Of a stretch of 25,798 nucleotides of DNA, positions 1-6,020 are shown one piece after another. Each line of letters opens with the position of its first letter. The first letter of the stretch is position 1. The notes beneath the pieces were generated by a model. It was not told where the DNA came from. It saw nothing but the letters and a program-made list of their open reading frames with translations, and did no database searches. The position numbers and the translations under genes were made by a program. Location of the stretch: positions 1-25,798 of IMG/VR virus record IMGVR_UViG_3300042905_004038; one strand, given 5' to 3'. Source of the DNA: a virus.

Positions 1-1
1 T

Positions 2-826
2 GATTATGATGGAGTATTTTTTACAATACAAAGTTTAAGAATGTATCATGAAATCTGTAACACAGATTCTGTAGAATATATTGTTTTAGATAATAATCCA
101 AATAGCGAAAGCGGAAAAGTTACAAAACAATTTGTTGAAAACGGATTAAATCAACTGGGCAAATATTTACCAAAAACAGATAAAAGTTCTAGTTTTAACA
201 AGTATGAAATAGTAAAACACGCTATTGGAACATATGTTCTTATTATTGATTGTCATGTTTTATTAGTTAAAGGCGCTATTAATTCGTTATTAAATTATTA
301 TGCAGAAAATACGGATTGTAAGAACTTGATACAGGGGCCGTTGATTTATGATGATCTAAAAAATTTTTCTACTCATTTTGATCCTAATTGGAGCGGTGAT
401 ATGTACGGAACATGGGCCACTGATCATGAAAAATATAAATCTAATAAACCATTTGAGATACTAATGCATGGTATGGGTTTGTGTTCTTTTGAAAAGGAAA
501 ACTGGCCGGGAATATGTGAACATTTTAAAGGATTTGGTGGAGAAGAAGGATATATAGCAGAAAAATTTAGAAGAAATGGAGGCAAAAATATATGCTTACC
601 ACAGCTCGGATGGGTACACAGATTTGGAAGACCGCTTGGCGTAAAATATCCATTAATACTTGAAGATAGAATATGGAATTATTTTGTAGGATGGTTAGAA
701 TTAACTCAAGATCCAGAGCACGAAATGATAAAACAGATTTTTTCGTATTTTAAATTAAGAATACCAGAAAATTCTATACAAAATATATTTGATCAAGCTT
801 TAAAAACTGTAAAATTTGATAAATAA
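2..826 (+). CDS. Glycosyltransferase family 2-like protein, 5' end outside window
   Basis: The frame is open to the left edge and encodes YDGVFFTIQSLRMYHE before the first internal ATG at 41. The gene therefore almost certainly starts upstream, and 41 is not the true start. The visible 274 residues fit a GT-A fold enzyme that transfers a sugar from a nucleotide sugar. An early VLDNNPNSESGK stretch resembles the family 2 donor-binding strand (VDNxS). A later FGGEEGYIAEKFRRNGGK stretch resembles the (E)ED acceptor and catalytic region, and is followed by LGWVHRFGRP. The C-terminal part recalls the galactosyl/GalNAc-transferase type C-terminal domain. The family call is firm; the acceptor (DNA base, virion protein or host glycan) is unknown. 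The gene ends 54 bases before the membrane-protein cassette. Confidence 0.72.
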   Translation, partial: DYDGVFFTIQSLRMYHEICNTDSVEYIVLDNNPNSESGKVTKQFVENGLNQLGKYLPKTDKSSSFNKYEIVKHAIGTYVLIIDCHVLLVKGAINSLLNYYAENTDCKNLIQGPLIYDDLKNFSTHFDPNWSGDMYGTWATDHEKYKSNKPFEILMHGMGLCSFEKENWPGICEHFKGFGGEEGYIAEKFRRNGGKNICLPQLGWVHRFGRPLGVKYPLILEDRIWNYFVGWLELTQDPEHEMIKQIFSYFKLRIPENSIQNIFDQALKTVKFDK

Positions 827-880
827 TAATAAAGGTTAGTATGGTGTATTATTATACGGCATTTATTTTGGAGAAAAATC

Positions 881-1219
881 ATGATCAAACCCGGCTACCG
901 CACAAGTGAGTTCTGGTTTACACTCGTTAGTTTTATTTTTAGTGGATTATATCTTACTGGAATTATTAATGATAATGCTAACAAAGAAGAACTTATTAGT
1001 GTTGTTAGTCATGCTGTTGAAAGTTGTATTCTAATTGGTGGTCAATTTGTAATATTATATAAATATATTAATAGTAGAAAAAATATTAAAACAGAAGTAG
1101 TAGAAAATACAACAACTGTAAAAGAAGAGGCAAAAGATGATAAATCAAGAAAATCTAGTAAAACCAACAAGCCAAGAACTAATTCTAAAAGAAGTAGAAA
1201 AACTACTAAACGCAACTAA
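881..1219 (+). CDS. Holin-like small membrane protein
   Basis: This 112-residue protein has two predicted hydrophobic segments, roughly residues 12-28 and 42-62, then a very basic Lys/Arg/Ser/Thr tail. Size, two spans and a charged cytoplasmic tail fit the general plan of phage holins, which form inner-membrane pores at lysis. The N-terminus MIKPGYRTSEFW looks like a conserved cap seen on some phage holin-like proteins (from memory). GGAG sits seven bases before the ATG. The first 15 or so codons use CCC, GGC, TAC, CGC and TTC, richer in G+C than nearly all the surrounding sequence. The last 83 bases overlap the next gene in another frame. No endolysin is seen nearby, so a lysis role is an inference; it could be another small membrane protein. 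Confidence 0.5.
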   Translation: MIKPGYRTSEFWFTLVSFIFSGLYLTGIINDNANKEELISVVSHAVESCILIGGQFVILYKYINSRKNIKTEVVENTTTVKEEAKDDKSRKSSKTNKPRTNSKRSRKTTKRN

Positions 1220-1565
1220 AAATTCTTATCAAGAAATCAAAAGATTCACATTAGAGCAAGTATGGAAAATATTGCAAATTCTAATAGCAACAACTATTCA
1301 AATAATTGAAATAATAGGTAATGATCTTTCTGGACCAGAAAAAAAACAAATAGCAATGAATATAATATCTGATTTTTATGATAATATTTTTGTAGTTGTG
1401 GATGTTCCATTTATACCACAAATTCTAGAATCGTATCTACATAAGTATATCAAAACCTTTATCATGATTTTGGTTGGTTCTACTATAGATAGTATGGTCA
1501 AGGTATTCAAGGATGTGGGCGTTTTTAAACAAAAATTACAATATCAAGGAATGTTTCCAATATGA
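1137..1565 (+). CDS. Hypothetical membrane-associated protein
   Basis: I do not recognise a family for this 142-residue protein. It starts inside the preceding gene in a different frame, and AGAGG lies six bases before the ATG. No other in-frame ATG lies near the end of the overlap, so this start is preferred. The N-terminal 40 residues are polar and helix-prone. A hydrophobic stretch (about residues 45-60, KILQILIATTIQIIEIIG) follows, then an acidic region (ISDFYDNIFVVVDVPFIPQ), and a second hydrophobic helix near residues 108-125. It could be a membrane-bound partner of the holin-like protein or a minor virion component; the sequence does not decide. It ends ten bases before the next gene. 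Confidence 0.6.
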   Translation: MINQENLVKPTSQELILKEVEKLLNATKNSYQEIKRFTLEQVWKILQILIATTIQIIEIIGNDLSGPEKKQIAMNIISDFYDNIFVVVDVPFIPQILESYLHKYIKTFIMILVGSTIDSMVKVFKDVGVFKQKLQYQGMFPI

Positions 1566-1575
1566 GGTATAGCAT

Positions 1576-1926
1576 ATGAATTTTACTGAAAGTTTTCAAG
1601 AATTTAGTAGTAGATTGTCAGGAACAGATCTTATGGTTTATGGTGGTGCTGCACTAATATTATTTGTTCTATTTAAAGACAAGCTTTCTCCTGTACAAAA
1701 TTATGTATCTAGTTTGTTAGGAGGAGTCCTGAATAAAGTAAAAAGAGAATCATCAACTGTTGCCACTATTAGTAAAACCAATGATAATCATTTTTTGGAT
1801 CTTATTAGTAGTTGGAAAAATACTAGAGATTTAGCAGATAAAATGGGATGTCCAAAAGCGGTTGAAGTCTTGGATAGTGCTTTTCCACATCTTAGTCCTA
1901 ATGCTTGTGGACAGGAGTCAAAATGA
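1576..1926 (+). CDS. Hypothetical single-span membrane protein
   Basis: This 116-residue protein has one clear transmembrane segment at about residues 18-33 (LMVYGGAALILFVLFK), preceded by a short polar N-terminus. A soluble C-terminal domain follows, containing HFLDLISSWKNTRDLADKMG and two cysteines. No family is recognised. A GAGG about eight bases before the ATG serves as ribosome-binding site. It overlaps the next gene by an ATGA junction, so the two are probably translationally coupled. It belongs to a run of small membrane-anchored proteins between the holin-like gene and the second glycosyltransferase. Confidence 0.6.
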   Translation: MNFTESFQEFSSRLSGTDLMVYGGAALILFVLFKDKLSPVQNYVSSLLGGVLNKVKRESSTVATISKTNDNHFLDLISSWKNTRDLADKMGCPKAVEVLDSAFPHLSPNACGQESK

Positions 1927-2429
1927 ATACGAAAAATATTAATACTAATATAGTAGTCTTGATTGTAGGAGCAGTATTATTATGCTATGGTCTACTCGTA
2001 CCATTTATTAAAAGTAATACTAATACAAATCCTATAAATCATACTCCATCAGTGTTAGTTCCATTGGATCCATCATTAAAAGATAATTGTGAAAAGGTTA
2101 CTGAAATTTTAAAGTCTGGCAGTTCGGATAGGACTGTTGATGGCGTTAAATTAAGTAGTCTATTCTCTGACTTGGCTAGACTAATAGAACTAGACGGTGA
2201 TAATGAAGTAATTAAAAATACCGATGAGATTAGAGAAGCTAATAGAATAGCTGGTGCTTTTTATAATCTAGATCTTAAAGGTAAATATACTAATTTGACC
2301 CAAGCAGCAACAAATGTTGTTGTACAACATATAGGGGACGATAATGTTGCTCTAGATCCAGAACTTAGAAAAAAGGCTGTAGAAGCTTTTAATGGTTTAG
2401 CCTGGGCCTGTTATGAGGGTAGCAAATAA
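1923..2429 (+). CDS. Hypothetical membrane-anchored protein
   Basis: The start at 1923 is chosen over an in-frame ATG at 1905 because AGGAG sits five bases upstream and because 1923 makes an ATGA overlap with the previous gene. The 168-residue product has an N-terminal hydrophobic helix (about residues 10-27, VVLIVGAVLLCYGLLVPFI) without a clear cleavage site. A soluble domain follows with two cysteines, one at DNCEKV and one near the end at AWACYEG. The topology suggests an N-in signal anchor with the soluble domain outside the cytoplasm. No family is recognised. It abuts the cysteine protease gene through a one-base TAATG overlap, hinting at joint expression and perhaps a shared task. Confidence 0.62.
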   Translation: MNTKNINTNIVVLIVGAVLLCYGLLVPFIKSNTNTNPINHTPSVLVPLDPSLKDNCEKVTEILKSGSSDRTVDGVKLSSLFSDLARLIELDGDNEVIKNTDEIREANRIAGAFYNLDLKGKYTNLTQAATNVVVQHIGDDNVALDPELRKKAVEAFNGLAWACYEGSK

Positions 2430-3358
2430 TGGCAAAATATTCTCCTGAACAATTATTAAAACTTTATAAGGATGGTTTTCAGGGATGTCTTTGGGAAGAG
2501 CACATATTTGAAAATCTTTTAGAGAATTCTAAATATGCTTACTTTAGTGATGGAGCAAAAAGAATAAGTGGTACTGGTAAAGGTAAATTATCTACACCAT
2601 ATAAAAGCGTATTAAAGTTTGATAAGAATCCATATAATGAAAGACAAACTACTGGAGATTGTGTAAGCCACTCTACACGTAATGCGGTTGATGTTAGTCG
2701 TGCTGTTGAAATTGATTTAAAAAAACATAGGGAAAGCTGGATAGCAAGAGGGGCCACCGAAGCGATATACGGAGCAAGAGGTCATGGTGGACAAGGTATG
2801 AGTTGCTCCAGAGCAGCACAATTTGTTAGTCAATATGGTGGTATTTTAGTTAGAAAAAATTATCCAGGAGTTGTTGATCTTAGTAAATATCAAGGATCAT
2901 TAGGAGCCGGTTGGGGTGGTCGTAGTCTACCAGATAAAGTGATAGATCTAGCAAATGATCACCAAGTAAAAACAGTTAGTTTAATTCAAACGGTAGATGA
3001 AGCAAGAGATGCTTTAGCGAATGGGTATGGTATTAGTGTTTGTAGTAGTTATGGATTTAGCAGCAAACGAGATAAGAAAGGAATCGCAAAGCCACAAGGA
3101 TCATGGGCTCATGCTATGGCATGGATAGCGTGTGATGATACAGGAAACGAGCCATTATTTTTGGTACAAAATAGTTGGGGTAAATGGAATGATGGTGGTC
3201 ATCCGGATTGGGGTCCAATTCCTGACGGATCATTTTTGATAACATCAGATGTTGCACAAGGAATGTTGGATGGTAACGGCGCTTATGCTTTTAGTGATTT
3301 TGATGGATTCCCATTGCAAAAATTACCCAATTATGGTTTTGATTATCTAGATCAATGA
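2429..3358 (+). CDS. Papain-like (C1 family) cysteine peptidase
   Basis: The 309-residue protein carries a complete C1-type catalytic set in order: Gln73 (oxyanion hole) and Cys78 in QTTGDCVSHS, His228 in GSWAHAMAWIAC, and Asn248 in FLVQNSWGKW. NSWG after the histidine block is a hallmark of papain-like peptidases. It should hydrolyse peptide bonds through a thiol nucleophile. There is no signal peptide and no obvious propeptide beyond roughly 60 N-terminal residues. It starts at a TAATG junction with a membrane-anchored protein and sits among small membrane proteins, an unusual setting for a protease. Possible roles are processing of virion proteins, attack on host proteins, or a part in lysis; none is shown by the sequence. 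The peptidase call is strong, the biological role open. Confidence 0.82.
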   Translation: MAKYSPEQLLKLYKDGFQGCLWEEHIFENLLENSKYAYFSDGAKRISGTGKGKLSTPYKSVLKFDKNPYNERQTTGDCVSHSTRNAVDVSRAVEIDLKKHRESWIARGATEAIYGARGHGGQGMSCSRAAQFVSQYGGILVRKNYPGVVDLSKYQGSLGAGWGGRSLPDKVIDLANDHQVKTVSLIQTVDEARDALANGYGISVCSSYGFSSKRDKKGIAKPQGSWAHAMAWIACDDTGNEPLFLVQNSWGKWNDGGHPDWGPIPDGSFLITSDVAQGMLDGNGAYAFSDFDGFPLQKLPNYGFDYLDQ

Positions 3359-3370
3359 GGTATAATACTA

Positions 3371-3544
3371 ATGAGACTATTAGATAAATTAGCACTAAAT
3401 AGATTAATTTCTATTATTTTAAGTTTTATATTATCCATGGTTAAACTTTTTAAACCATCGAATATTGATATAGATAATCCCCCACCGATCATACCTTTGC
3501 CACCAAACAAAAGAAAAAGATGGTTTCCAAGAGGTAAAAAATGA
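3371..3544 (+). CDS. Small hypothetical membrane protein
   Basis: This 57-residue ORF fills the gap after the peptidase gene. It has a hydrophobic helix (about residues 10-24, NRLISIILSFILSMV), a proline-rich linker (DNPPPIIPLPPN) and a basic end (KRKRWFPRGKK). It starts 12 bases after the peptidase stop, with GAGG upstream, and ends in an ATGA overlap with the next gene. The arrangement matches its neighbours and supports it being real despite its size. No family is recognised. Confidence 0.5.
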   Translation: MRLLDKLALNRLISIILSFILSMVKLFKPSNIDIDNPPPIIPLPPNKRKRWFPRGKK

Positions 3545-3771
3545 ATAAAATAATTTTATCGATTCTAATAGGATCTATAATTTTTTCATCTAGTAAATAT
3601 GATGGCGGTTCAACAGCAACCGTTATTCTTGCTGGTTCTATTGTAAAAAATATAGGTAATGAAGCAAATAAAAAGTATAAAAGAAAAGAATGCCCAGTAT
3701 GTAAAGGAAGTGGTAAATATCTGAGTGGTGATGGTATTAAAATGGTTGACTGTGGTTATTGTGTACCCTAA
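3541..3771 (+). CDS. Small membrane protein with DnaJ-like cysteine motif
   Basis: This 76-residue protein has a hydrophobic N-terminus (about residues 3-17) and a second weakly hydrophobic stretch (STATVILAGSIVKNIG). The C-terminus carries CPVCKGSGKY and, further on, CGYC. The CxxCxGxG element is the repeat unit of DnaJ-type zinc-binding domains, and the paired CxxC motifs could hold one zinc ion. The ATG overlaps the previous stop (ATGA) and follows an AAGAGG-like site (CCAAGAGGTAAAAA). Function is unknown; a membrane-tethered zinc-binding or chaperone-interacting protein is possible. Confidence 0.58.
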   Translation: MNKIILSILIGSIIFSSSKYDGGSTATVILAGSIVKNIGNEANKKYKRKECPVCKGSGKYLSGDGIKMVDCGYCVP

Positions 3772-3785
3772 TAGAGAGATATAAT

Positions 3786-4175
3786 ATGCAAGTAGATCCT
3801 AATCTTGAACTTATTGCCCAAAAGGTAATAAATAAAGCCAATATCAAAAATGAAAATCATGGTTTTGATCCTATAACTATTATTATTGTAATAGGTGTTA
3901 TCCTCAGTCTTATAAGAGTTATTCAAGAGTGTAGAAGTAAAAGAAGAAAAAATGATAAGATGACAGAAGCTCTTGATCTTAGACATACAATTGTTAATTT
4001 GACTGTTAAAGATAATTGGTTAAATAATTATAGACTTAATAGAATATTGAGACAACACCTAAGCAAAAAACAATATCAACAATACGGAGTTAGTTTAAAA
4101 AATGCCATCATGGAAGTTGGAAAAACATTAACCGATAGCGAATCTTTAACACTTCTGGAGGCAACCAATGTTTAG
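3786..4175 (+). CDS. Hypothetical single-span membrane protein
   Basis: The start at 3786 (GAGAGATATAATATG) is preferred to an in-frame ATG at 3759, which lies inside the previous gene. The 129-residue product has one transmembrane helix (about residues 30-46, ITIIIVIGVILSLIRVI) followed by a basic stretch (CRSKRRKND), predicting a cytoplasmic C-terminal domain. That domain is helical and rich in Lys, Arg and Asn. No family is recognised. It overlaps the following GlsB-like gene by eight bases. Confidence 0.6.
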   Translation: MQVDPNLELIAQKVINKANIKNENHGFDPITIIIVIGVILSLIRVIQECRSKRRKNDKMTEALDLRHTIVNLTVKDNWLNNYRLNRILRQHLSKKQYQQYGVSLKNAIMEVGKTLTDSESLTLLEATNV

Positions 4176-4416
4176 TTTATTAGTATGGGCTGTGTATGGT
4201 ATTTTTGTTGGTAGTATAGCAAAAGCAGTTATACCCGGTGAACAAAATATGGGATTTTTTCAAACCATAGCATTGGGGGTAGCCGGATCTTATGTTGGTG
4301 GAGCAATTCTCTATATGCTAGGATCATATTCTGCAATATCACCAACAGGTATTTTTATGGGTATTGTTGGTAGTGTAATTTCTATGTTGCTTTATAGCAA
4401 ATTAACAGAAAAATAA
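4168..4416 (+). CDS. GlsB/YeaQ/YmgE family membrane protein
   Basis: The 82-residue, very hydrophobic protein shows the pattern of the GlsB/YeaQ/YmgE (transglycosylase-associated protein) family: WAVYGIFVGSIAKAVIPG at the N-terminus, a glycine-rich middle (TIALGVAGSYVGGAI), then a third helix (GIFMGIVGSVISMLLYS). Family members are about 80-residue inner-membrane proteins often linked to stress in bacteria; the molecular function is poorly defined. GGAGG sits seven bases before the ATG, one of the best ribosome-binding sites in the window. The gene joins the next by a TAATG junction. Here it may alter the host envelope or serve alongside the holin-like protein (inference). Confidence 0.72.
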   Translation: MFSLLVWAVYGIFVGSIAKAVIPGEQNMGFFQTIALGVAGSYVGGAILYMLGSYSAISPTGIFMGIVGSVISMLLYSKLTEK

Positions 4417-5300
4417 TGTTGTATTGTATAACTTCCTATTTTAATCCAATAGGTTATCAAAAATTTAGAGATAACTATACTCAATTTAGAAAGCATCTAC
4501 AATATCCATTAATTACAGTAGAACTATCATTTGATAATCAATCCTTTTTTATTGATGATGCTATACATATTAGAGGTAATAAAAATAATGTTTTATGGCA
4601 AAAAGAAAGATTACTAAATATTGCTATAGAAAATTTACCAAATAATGTTGATAAAATTGCTTGGCTTGATGCCGACATTATATTTCACAATCCAAATTGG
4701 TATAAAGAAACCGAAAAAATGTTAGATTCTAAACCTGTTTGTCAACTATTTGAATACATTTATGAAAAAACACCAGACCATGTACGTCCCGAAGAAGCGA
4801 CTTATGCTAGGGATGGATTAGGAATAGGTTTTGCAAAATATCATGTTGATAACATGGAAGTTAGAAAAGGATTATGGCCCAAACCCGGATTATGTTGGGG
4901 CTTCAGAAGAGATTGTTTACCAAATGGATTATATGATAAATGCATTGTTGGCAATAACGATCTTTATCAATTAATAGCATGGATGGGCCATTGGTATCAT
5001 CCAATATTAGAAACTATGAATAAATCAACATGCAAAGATTTTTTATTAACAAGATACAAAGATTATGAGCTTGTAAAGGGAGATATTGGATATATAAATG
5101 GAACACTAGAACATTTATATCATGGTACATTTTCTAATAGGAAATATGTTCAAAGAAATGAAATTTCTAAAAAATATAATTTTGATGCTACAGCAGATAT
5201 TACATTAGACAATAATAATATATATAAATGGCAAACGTATAAACCTAAATTACATACAGAGATTTATAACTATTTTTATGGAAGAAGAGATGATGAGTAA
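4416..5300 (+). CDS. GT-A type glycosyltransferase
   Basis: This 294-residue protein looks like a nucleotide-sugar glycosyltransferase with a GT-A fold. The key segment is KIAWLDADIIFHNPNW at about residues 82-97: a hydrophobic strand ending in DAD, the DxD metal and donor-binding motif. Further on, a CWGFRRDCLP stretch and WMGHWYHP are consistent with acceptor-side loops of this fold. The gene starts at a TAATG junction with no good ribosome-binding site of its own, so translation is probably coupled to the GlsB-like gene. It overlaps the next small gene by 11 bases or more. The target sugar acceptor cannot be told from the sequence. Confidence 0.68.
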   Translation: MLYCITSYFNPIGYQKFRDNYTQFRKHLQYPLITVELSFDNQSFFIDDAIHIRGNKNNVLWQKERLLNIAIENLPNNVDKIAWLDADIIFHNPNWYKETEKMLDSKPVCQLFEYIYEKTPDHVRPEEATYARDGLGIGFAKYHVDNMEVRKGLWPKPGLCWGFRRDCLPNGLYDKCIVGNNDLYQLIAWMGHWYHPILETMNKSTCKDFLLTRYKDYELVKGDIGYINGTLEHLYHGTFSNRKYVQRNEISKKYNFDATADITLDNNNIYKWQTYKPKLHTEIYNYFYGRRDDE

Positions 5301-5463
5301 CAAAGAAATTTGGGAACAGAGACTACAAGATTTAGAGAATGAAACTATATCGGCACAAAACTTTAATATTCAAAATACCCCAGCCTTTAAAATAGGATAC
5401 GGGTCTAACCAATACAGAATATATGTTTCTAATGGCGGTATACCAAAAGTTCGTAAAGAATAA
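5290..5463 (+). CDS. Small hypothetical protein
   Basis: This 57-residue ORF overlaps the end of the glycosyltransferase gene. Three in-frame ATGs are available (5278, 5290, 5293); 5290 or 5293 is preferred because GGAAG lies five to eight bases before them. The product is polar (MSNKEIWEQRLQDLENE), with a possible short coiled-coil start and a C-terminal part that could form a beta hairpin (YGSNQYRIYVSNGGIP). No family is recognised. It ends ten bases before a promoter-like sequence and is the last gene of the upstream block. Confidence 0.5.
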   Translation: MMSNKEIWEQRLQDLENETISAQNFNIQNTPAFKIGYGSNQYRIYVSNGGIPKVRKE

Positions 5464-5472
5464 CTTGTTGTG

Positions 5473-5501
5473 TTGACAGTAAATGCCGATTGTGGTAATA
5501 T
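5473..5501 (+). promoter_or_regulatory. Sigma-70 type promoter for the dCMP deaminase / reductase block
   Basis: A perfect TTGACA (-35) is followed by a 17-base spacer and TAATAT (4 of 6 matches to TATAAT). Transcription would begin near 5508, giving a short leader with AAGGAG at 5515-5520 and the deaminase ATG at 5533. The promoter lies inside the extra N-terminus that an ORF start at 5470 would imply, which argues for the shorter protein. This is read from the sequence only; activity is inferred. Confidence 0.6.
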
Positions 5502-5532
5502 AGTCTATACGCACAAGGAGTTGATTTACAGA

Positions 5533-6009
5533 ATGAAACCAGACGATTGGATATCCTATTATATAGGTCTAGCTCACATTGTATCTAAAAAAAGTCACGA
5601 TACTCAAACGCAGCACGGATGCATAATAACAGATAGAAAAAATAGAGTTATTAGTATAGGATACAATGGATTTCCCAGAGGTATTGACGATAGTATTTTA
5701 CCAAACACAAGACCAGAAAAATATCCGTGGATGATTCATGCTGAACGAAATGCTTTATCCAATTGTTTAATTAGACCAGAAAATGGAATAGCATATGTTA
5801 CTGGTCAATGTTGTAATGATTGTATAATGGCGTTGTGGCAAGAAGGAGTATCAACAGTTTATATGCATAATAAACACGGATCATATCTAATAGATGAAAC
5901 CCAAAAAATAATATTTAATAAATTTATTCAACTCACAAAAATGGAAACATATTATGTAACACCTAATTTACAGTGGCTAAATAGTGTAATAGAAAATATT
6001 CAAAATTAA
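5533..6009 (+). CDS. dCMP/cytidine deaminase family protein
   Basis: The enzyme should deaminate dCMP to dUMP, feeding thymidylate synthesis. The 158-residue protein has the zinc-dependent deaminase motifs: His69-Ala-Glu71 in WMIHAERNALSNC, and Cys94-x-x-Cys97 in GQCCNDC. The usual TxxPCxxC proline is replaced by Cys93, so two cysteines are adjacent. Upstream, HGCIITDRKNRVISIGYNGFPRG matches the N-terminal core of dCMP deaminases. The start at 5533 is chosen because an upstream in-frame region holds the promoter, and AAGGAG (5515-5520) lies 12 bases before it. The gene shares a TAATG-like end with the reductase ORF, forming a nucleotide-metabolism unit. Confidence 0.85.
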   Translation: MKPDDWISYYIGLAHIVSKKSHDTQTQHGCIITDRKNRVISIGYNGFPRGIDDSILPNTRPEKYPWMIHAERNALSNCLIRPENGIAYVTGQCCNDCIMALWQEGVSTVYMHNKHGSYLIDETQKIIFNKFIQLTKMETYYVTPNLQWLNSVIENIQN

Positions 6010-6020
6010 TGGAGAAAATA

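Noticed and set aside
816-845. Promoter TTGATA-18-TATGGT before the holin-like gene
   Set aside because: Both hexamers are weak and such strings are common in AT-rich sequence.
3746-3774. TTGACT-17-TAATAG before the 3786 gene
   Set aside because: Only three of six -10 bases match; coupling with upstream genes explains expression.
5470-5532. Extended N-terminus for the dCMP deaminase from ATG/TTG near 5470
   Set aside because: This stretch holds the promoter and lacks similarity to the deaminase family start; ATG 5533 follows an AAGGAG.
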